Positions 5,190-8,120 of a stretch of DNA of 8,120 nt are shown here, piece by piece. The notes beneath the pieces were generated by a model. It was not told the DNA's origin, searched no databases, and saw only the letters and a program-made list of their open reading frames with translations. Each line of letters begins with the position of its first letter. Position 1 is the stretch's first letter. Position numbers and translations under genes: made by a program. Origin of the DNA: Collinsella aerofaciens. Lineage in GTDB: Bacteria > Actinomycetota > Coriobacteriia > Coriobacteriales > Coriobacteriaceae. The stretch is from positions 1 to 8,120 of the forward strand of contig JAJWXI010000036.1 in assembly GCA_021641225.1 (NCBI GenBank), written 5' to 3'.

Positions 5190-6131
5190 ATGTCAGAATT
5201 CATTAGGCCTCAGGTTCAGGTCGAAGAGATCAACGAGACGTCTGCTCGTGTCTCCGTCGAGCCGCTCGAGCGTGGCTACGGCGATACGCTGGGTAACTCC
5301 CTTCGTCGCGTACTTCTGTCCTCGCTCGAGGGTGCCGCCGTCGAGGCTATTCAGATCGATGGTGCACAGCACGAGTTCATGACCATCCCTAACATGGTCG
5401 AGGATGTCACCGACATCGTCCTGAATGTCAAGGGTCTTGTCTTCAGGGCTCTCGGCACGACCGACGAGGCGACCGCCACCATCTCGGTTGACGGCCCCTG
5501 CGAGGTCACCGGTGCGGACTTCTTTATTCCGTCCGAGTTTGAGCTGGTCAACCCCGAGCAGCACATCGCTACGCTCACCGAGGGTGGCCATCTCACCATG
5601 AGCATGCGCATCGGCTATGGCCGCGGCTATGTCTCTGGCGAGGCTAACAAGCGCGACAACGATCCCATCGGTGTGATCCACGTCGACTCGCTGTACTCGC
5701 CGGTGTCCCGTTGCGCCAAGCTCGTTGAGGCTTGCCGTGTCGGTCAGCACACCGACTACGACCGCCTTGTCCTCGAGATCGAGACCAACGGCTCCATCGC
5801 TCCGCGCGACGCCGTGGTCCAGGCTGCCAATATCATCAACCAGCATATGGCTGCCTTTATGAACCTTGCCGAGACCCCCGAGGTCGAGGAGGAGGCTTCG
5901 ATCTTCGCTCCCGAGGTCACCAACGACAACGCCGAGCTGGACAAGCAGATCGAGGATCTGGACCTTTCCGTCCGTTCCTACAACTGCCTTAAGCGCGCCA
6001 GCATTCACTCGGTCCGTCAGCTCGTTGAGTTCTCGGAGAACGATCTGCTTAACATCCGTAACTTCGGTGTTAAGTCGATCGAGGAAGTGAAGGACAAGCT
6101 TGAGTCCATGGGCCTGAGCCTGAAGGCTTAA
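5190..6131 (+). CDS. rpoA: DNA-directed RNA polymerase subunit alpha
   Basis: The alpha subunit dimerises to start assembly of RNA polymerase, and its C-terminal domain binds UP elements and activators. The product has 313 residues. The N-terminal domain (about 1-230) has the dimer-forming ERGYGDTLGNSLRRVLLSSL (27-46), IPNMVEDVTDIVLNVK (66-81) and PRDAVVQAANIINQHM (205-220). An acidic linker follows (about 228-257, with EVEEEAS). The C-terminal domain has SVRSYNCLKRASIHSVRQLV, where R263, N266 and C267 match the DNA-contacting R265, N268 and C269 of E. coli. It ends with the helix-hairpin-helix-like NIRNFGVKSIEEVKDKL and GLSLKA. GGAGG (5179-5183) lies 6 nt before the ATG. It sits 32 nt after rpsD and 30 nt before rplQ, the standard alpha operon position. 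Confidence 0.99.
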   Translation: MSEFIRPQVQVEEINETSARVSVEPLERGYGDTLGNSLRRVLLSSLEGAAVEAIQIDGAQHEFMTIPNMVEDVTDIVLNVKGLVFRALGTTDEATATISVDGPCEVTGADFFIPSEFELVNPEQHIATLTEGGHLTMSMRIGYGRGYVSGEANKRDNDPIGVIHVDSLYSPVSRCAKLVEACRVGQHTDYDRLVLEIETNGSIAPRDAVVQAANIINQHMAAFMNLAETPEVEEEASIFAPEVTNDNAELDKQIEDLDLSVRSYNCLKRASIHSVRQLVEFSENDLLNIRNFGVKSIEEVKDKLESMGLSLKA

Positions 6132-6161
6132 TGCTTCGCATATTTGAGGAGAAACTAGACC

Positions 6162-6629
6162 ATGCGTCACAACGTTAAGAAGGGCCTGAAGCTCGGCACC
6201 GATGCGAGCCACACCAAGGCCATGAAGAAGAGCCTGGCCAAGGCCCTCTTCGAGAACGACCGCATCAAGACCACCGAGACCCGCGCTAAGGCGCTGCGTT
6301 CGGTCGTCGATCCGATTATCACCTGGGCCAAGAAGGGCGACCTGCACTCTCGTCGTCTGGCCATCGCCAAGCTCGGCGATAAGCAGCTCGTTGCCGAGAT
6401 CTTCGACAAGGCTGCCCAGGGCATGTGGCAGGACCGCAACGGCGGTTACACCCGCATCATGAAGCTCGGCAACCGTAAGGGCGACAACGCTCCTATCGTT
6501 ATCATGGAGCTCGTCACCGAGCCTTGCACGCCTAAGGCCAAGAAGGCTGCTCCGGCCCCCAAGAAGGCCGCTGCTCCCAAGAAGGTCGAGGCCGTCGAGG
6601 AGGCTCCTGCTGAGGAGACCGCTGAGTAG
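6162..6629 (+). CDS. rplQ: 50S ribosomal protein L17 with charged C-terminal tail
   Basis: L17 binds 23S rRNA near the exit tunnel side of the large subunit. The product has 155 residues. Residues 1 to about 121 are the conserved core: MRHNVKKGLKLGTDASHTKA, the ALFENDRIKTTETRAKALR segment, and GGYTRIMKLGNRKGDNAPIV close to its end. Residues 122-155 are a tail absent from the shorter homologues, with a basic half of Lys/Ala/Pro repeats (PKAKKAAPAPKKAAAPKK) and then an acidic half (EAVEEAPAEETAE). Similar Ala/Lys/Pro or acidic tails are known on L17 of actinobacteria. The tail is probably disordered and its role is not known to me. AGGAGA (6147-6152) lies 9 nt before the ATG. The gene is the last of the operon, with a terminator 27 nt after its stop. 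Confidence 0.97.
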   Translation: MRHNVKKGLKLGTDASHTKAMKKSLAKALFENDRIKTTETRAKALRSVVDPIITWAKKGDLHSRRLAIAKLGDKQLVAEIFDKAAQGMWQDRNGGYTRIMKLGNRKGDNAPIVIMELVTEPCTPKAKKAAPAPKKAAAPKKVEAVEEAPAEETAE

Positions 6630-6655
6630 ACAATCCGTCTGCATAGGCTATATTC

Positions 6656-6686
6656 GAGGGGTACGTTCGCGTACCCCTCTTTTTTT
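6656..6686 (+). terminator. Intrinsic terminator of the alpha operon
   Basis: GAGGGGTACG (6656-6665) and CGTACCCCTC (6670-6679) form a perfect 10-bp stem closed by a TTCG tetraloop. Seven T residues follow (6680-6686). This is a strong rho-independent terminator on the + strand, 27 nt after rplQ. The run on the other side is not A-rich, so it is probably one-directional. It separates the ribosomal operon from truA. Confidence 0.95.
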
Positions 6687-6711
6687 GTCGCGATACCGTT
6701 GATTGTTTGTT

Positions 6712-6716
6712 GGGAG
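6712..6716 (+). promoter_or_regulatory. truA ribosome binding site (decides the start)
   Basis: GGGAG lies 5 nt before ATG 6722. The upstream in-frame TTG codons at 6707 and 6710 overlap or precede this site, so ATG 6722 is the better start. Confidence 0.65.
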
Positions 6717-6721
6717 CGCCC

Positions 6722-7546
6722 ATGACCGCGCCGTCTGATTTCAATTCGATTCCTGAGCTCGATGCCACGCTTGTATTCTGTGTTGCCTATGATGGCTCGT
6801 CCTATAGCGGATTTGCCGAGCAGCCGGGCCAGACGACCGTTGCGGGCGAGTTGCGCCGCGCTATCGAGACGCTGCTGCGCCGCCCGATCGATCTGACGTG
6901 TGCGGGTCGTACCGATGCCGGCGTGCATGCGGTGGCCCAGTACATTAGCGTGCCCGTAACGGACGCTGAGCTTGCTCTGACGCGCCGTAGGTGGCTGAGG
7001 GCTATGGATGCCCTCCTGCCCAAAGATATCGCCATAAACGAGGTCTACAAGGCCCGTAGGGGCTTTTCTGCCCGCTTTGACGCGCGGTCCCGTACGTATA
7101 CGTACCGTATTGCCGATCGCGATGCGCGCCCCGTGCTCTCGCGCGGTGCGGTGTGGTGGCATCGCTATCCCTTGGATGTTGAGGCTATGTCTGCTGCCTG
7201 CCCCGCACTGCTGGGCGAGCAGGACTTTAAAAGCTTTTGCAAGGTCGCTTCGGCCGTTGGCAAGCCCACGCATCGCTGCGTGATGCGTGCCGAATTTGGC
7301 CATGAGGTTGCGTTTGGCGAGGACATCCTGACGTTCACCATCGAGGGCAATGCGTTTCTGCATTCGATGGTCCGTACGATCGTGGGCACGCTTGTCGAGA
7401 TTGGCATGCATCGCCGTGAACCCGAGTGGATGCGCGAGGTTATCGATGCTTGCGACCGCACCGCTGCGGGCCCCACGGCTCCTGCCTGCGGCCTTACGTT
7501 TATGGGCGTGGATTACGATCCCGCCGAGCTTGTCGTGCTCGACTAG
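6722..7546 (+). CDS. truA: tRNA pseudouridine(38-40) synthase
   Basis: TruA isomerises uridine to pseudouridine at positions 38-40 of the tRNA anticodon stem-loop. From ATG 6722 the product has 274 residues, near the family's usual length. The catalytic motif AGRTDAGVHA (61-70) is present with nucleophile D65. Also present are the strand FDARSRTYTYRI (119-130, with the conserved active-site tyrosine at about 126), DFKSFCK (168-174) and FLHSMVRTIVGTLVEIG (212-228, R218). The N-terminal YDGSSYSGFAEQPGQTT replaces the more common YDGT..GWQ.Q form, a local divergence. The gene follows the rplQ terminator by 35 nt without a clear promoter, so it may depend on readthrough or on a weak promoter not recognised here. 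Its codons include more GCG, ACG and CGC than the ribosomal genes, as expected for lower expression. Truncation or frameshift is not seen. Confidence 0.96.
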   Translation: MTAPSDFNSIPELDATLVFCVAYDGSSYSGFAEQPGQTTVAGELRRAIETLLRRPIDLTCAGRTDAGVHAVAQYISVPVTDAELALTRRRWLRAMDALLPKDIAINEVYKARRGFSARFDARSRTYTYRIADRDARPVLSRGAVWWHRYPLDVEAMSAACPALLGEQDFKSFCKVASAVGKPTHRCVMRAEFGHEVAFGEDILTFTIEGNAFLHSMVRTIVGTLVEIGMHRREPEWMREVIDACDRTAAGPTAPACGLTFMGVDYDPAELVVLD

Positions 7547-7559
7547 GGTAGGGCTCGAC

Positions 7560-7576
7560 GTGTCGTGCGTCGACAC
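7560..7576 (+). repeat. Small inverted repeat after truA
   Basis: GTGTCG (7560-7565) and CGACAC (7571-7576) surround a 5-nt loop. A 6-bp hairpin could form 13 nt after the truA stop, but no T-run follows, so it is at best a weak or non-intrinsic stop signal. The remainder of the 161-nt gap (7547-7707) holds no feature I can support except the ribosome binding site at its end. Confidence 0.35.
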
Positions 7577-7692
7577 CTGTCATCTGTGGGCTGCGCGTGT
7601 GCAACATCTGTTCTTGGCGTGCAATGCAACCGGTGTCTCATTGCTTTTATTGCCGGGGTGTACCATGAACCACGGTTTGATTCATTGCTGTC

Positions 7693-7699
7693 GAGAGGA
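7693..7699 (+). promoter_or_regulatory. Ribosome binding site of the glycosyltransferase-like gene
   Basis: GAGAGGA lies 8 nt before TTG 7708. The frame has a stop at 7678-7680 and no ATG or GTG between it and the TTG, so this site supports the TTG start. Confidence 0.65.
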
Positions 7700-7707
7700 C
7701 GGATAAT

Positions 7708-8120
7708 TTGGTTCGACGTGGCTCGCATCCGCGACTTTCGGTGATCCTTGTGGTAGAAGGTTCGCCCAGCTATGCGATGCGTGCGCTCGAGAGTATCCAG
7801 AACCAAGACCTCTACGATTTGCAGATTGTCGTTGTCTGTCGCGATACTGCGCCCGGTGTGCGCCATTCGCTTCAAGTTGCTGCCGACAGGGACATCCATA
7901 TTGATTTGATTGACGTCGAGGACGCGACGCGCGGCGCGTGTCTTCGTGCCGGTTTTGCTGCCTCGCGCGGCTCTCAAATCATCGCCATGAACGCCGATGA
8001 GTGGTTTGCTCCGCAGTCCCTTTCCAAGATGGTCGATATCGCGTGCGATACTGCGGCAGACATAGTGTTCCCCACGGTGTCGCTCGACCGCTATGATGCA
8101 CATCGAGAGCGCCATTCGCG
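7708..8120 (+). CDS. GT2-like glycosyltransferase, 3'-truncated by window end
   Basis: The frame is open from TTG 7708 to the window end, giving 137 residues without a stop. The N-terminal part has the layout of a family 2 (GT-A fold) glycosyltransferase: a first strand RLSVILVVEG (9-18), the helix SYAMRALESIQNQD (21-34) resembling the usual Y-x-x-x-x-L-x-S-I-x-x-Q, a second strand LQIVVVCRD (38-46), then RAGFAASRGSQIIAMNADEW (80-99). Such enzymes transfer sugars from nucleotide donors to polysaccharides, teichoic acids or lipids at the membrane. The donor-binding motifs are weak: the usual VDDGS after the second strand reads VCRDT, and the DxD/DSDDW site reads NADEW, with N95 in place of the first Asp. 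It may be divergent in donor use, or not catalytic. The acceptor and remaining domains are outside the window. The TTG start is supported by GAGAGGA. Confidence 0.72.
   Translation, partial: MVRRGSHPRLSVILVVEGSPSYAMRALESIQNQDLYDLQIVVVCRDTAPGVRHSLQVAADRDIHIDLIDVEDATRGACLRAGFAASRGSQIIAMNADEWFAPQSLSKMVDIACDTAADIVFPTVSLDRYDAHRERHS

Noticed and set aside
5193..6644. Long antisense frame (483 codons) opposite rpoA and rplQ
   Set aside because: It is exactly shadowed by two conserved genes, its composition is dominated by Leu, Asp, Val and Gly from reversed codons, and no promoter or ribosome binding site supports it.
6446..7576. Antisense frame (376 codons) across rplQ, the terminator and truA
   Set aside because: It crosses a clear intrinsic terminator and two conserved genes and shows no family motifs.
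7677..7707. TTGATT and GATAAT before the glycosyltransferase-like gene as a promoter
   Set aside because: The spacer is 19 bp and transcription would begin inside the coding region, while GATAAT is simply the spacer between a good ribosome binding site and the TTG start.

Overview
This window is the 3' end of the S10-spc-alpha ribosomal protein supercluster, all on the + strand. The order is rplO (5'-truncated), secY, adk, map, infA, rpmJ, rpsM, rpsK, rpsD, rpoA, rplQ, an intrinsic terminator, truA, and a glycosyltransferase-like gene cut by the window end. The gene order (secY-adk-map-infA-rpmJ-rpsM-rpsK-rpsD-rpoA-rplQ-truA) is the Gram-positive arrangement. High G+C with C/G-ending codons, a compact four-cysteine zinc LID in Adk, GTG/TTG starts and a Lys/Ala/Pro-Glu tail on L17 suggest a high-G+C Gram-positive, most likely Coriobacteriia such as Collinsella. 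The phylum-level guess is moderately firm and the genus is an inference.

Region 1 (1-3107): rplO, secY, adk and map are tightly packed. rplO and secY overlap by 7 nt, secY-adk are 18 nt apart, and adk-map overlap by 4 nt (ATGA). They provide a large-subunit protein, the Sec channel core, adenylate kinase and methionine aminopeptidase.

Region 2 (3108-3619): two non-coding gaps of 143 and 150 nt flank the small infA gene. The first has a candidate promoter, a 10-bp-arm dyad and a short palindrome. The second can fold into a 12-bp stem enclosing a 52-nt loop, with possible pseudoknot pairing just upstream of the rpmJ ribosome binding site. These are the least ordinary parts of the window.

Region 3 (3620-6686): rpmJ, rpsM, rpsK, rpsD, rpoA and rplQ form the alpha operon, with gaps of 14-32 nt. 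It ends at a clear terminator with a UUCG tetraloop. Their products are L36, S13, S11, S4, the RNA polymerase alpha subunit and L17, coupling ribosome and polymerase supply.

Region 4 (6687-8120): truA (tRNA pseudouridine synthase) is followed after 161 nt by the start of a GT2-like glycosyltransferase with degenerate nucleotide-sugar motifs. Codon choice here looks less biased than in the ribosomal genes.

Most of the window is conserved housekeeping sequence. I found no mobile element, CRISPR array, tRNA or rRNA, and no convincing new multi-gene system. No gene-free stretch exceeds 300 bases.
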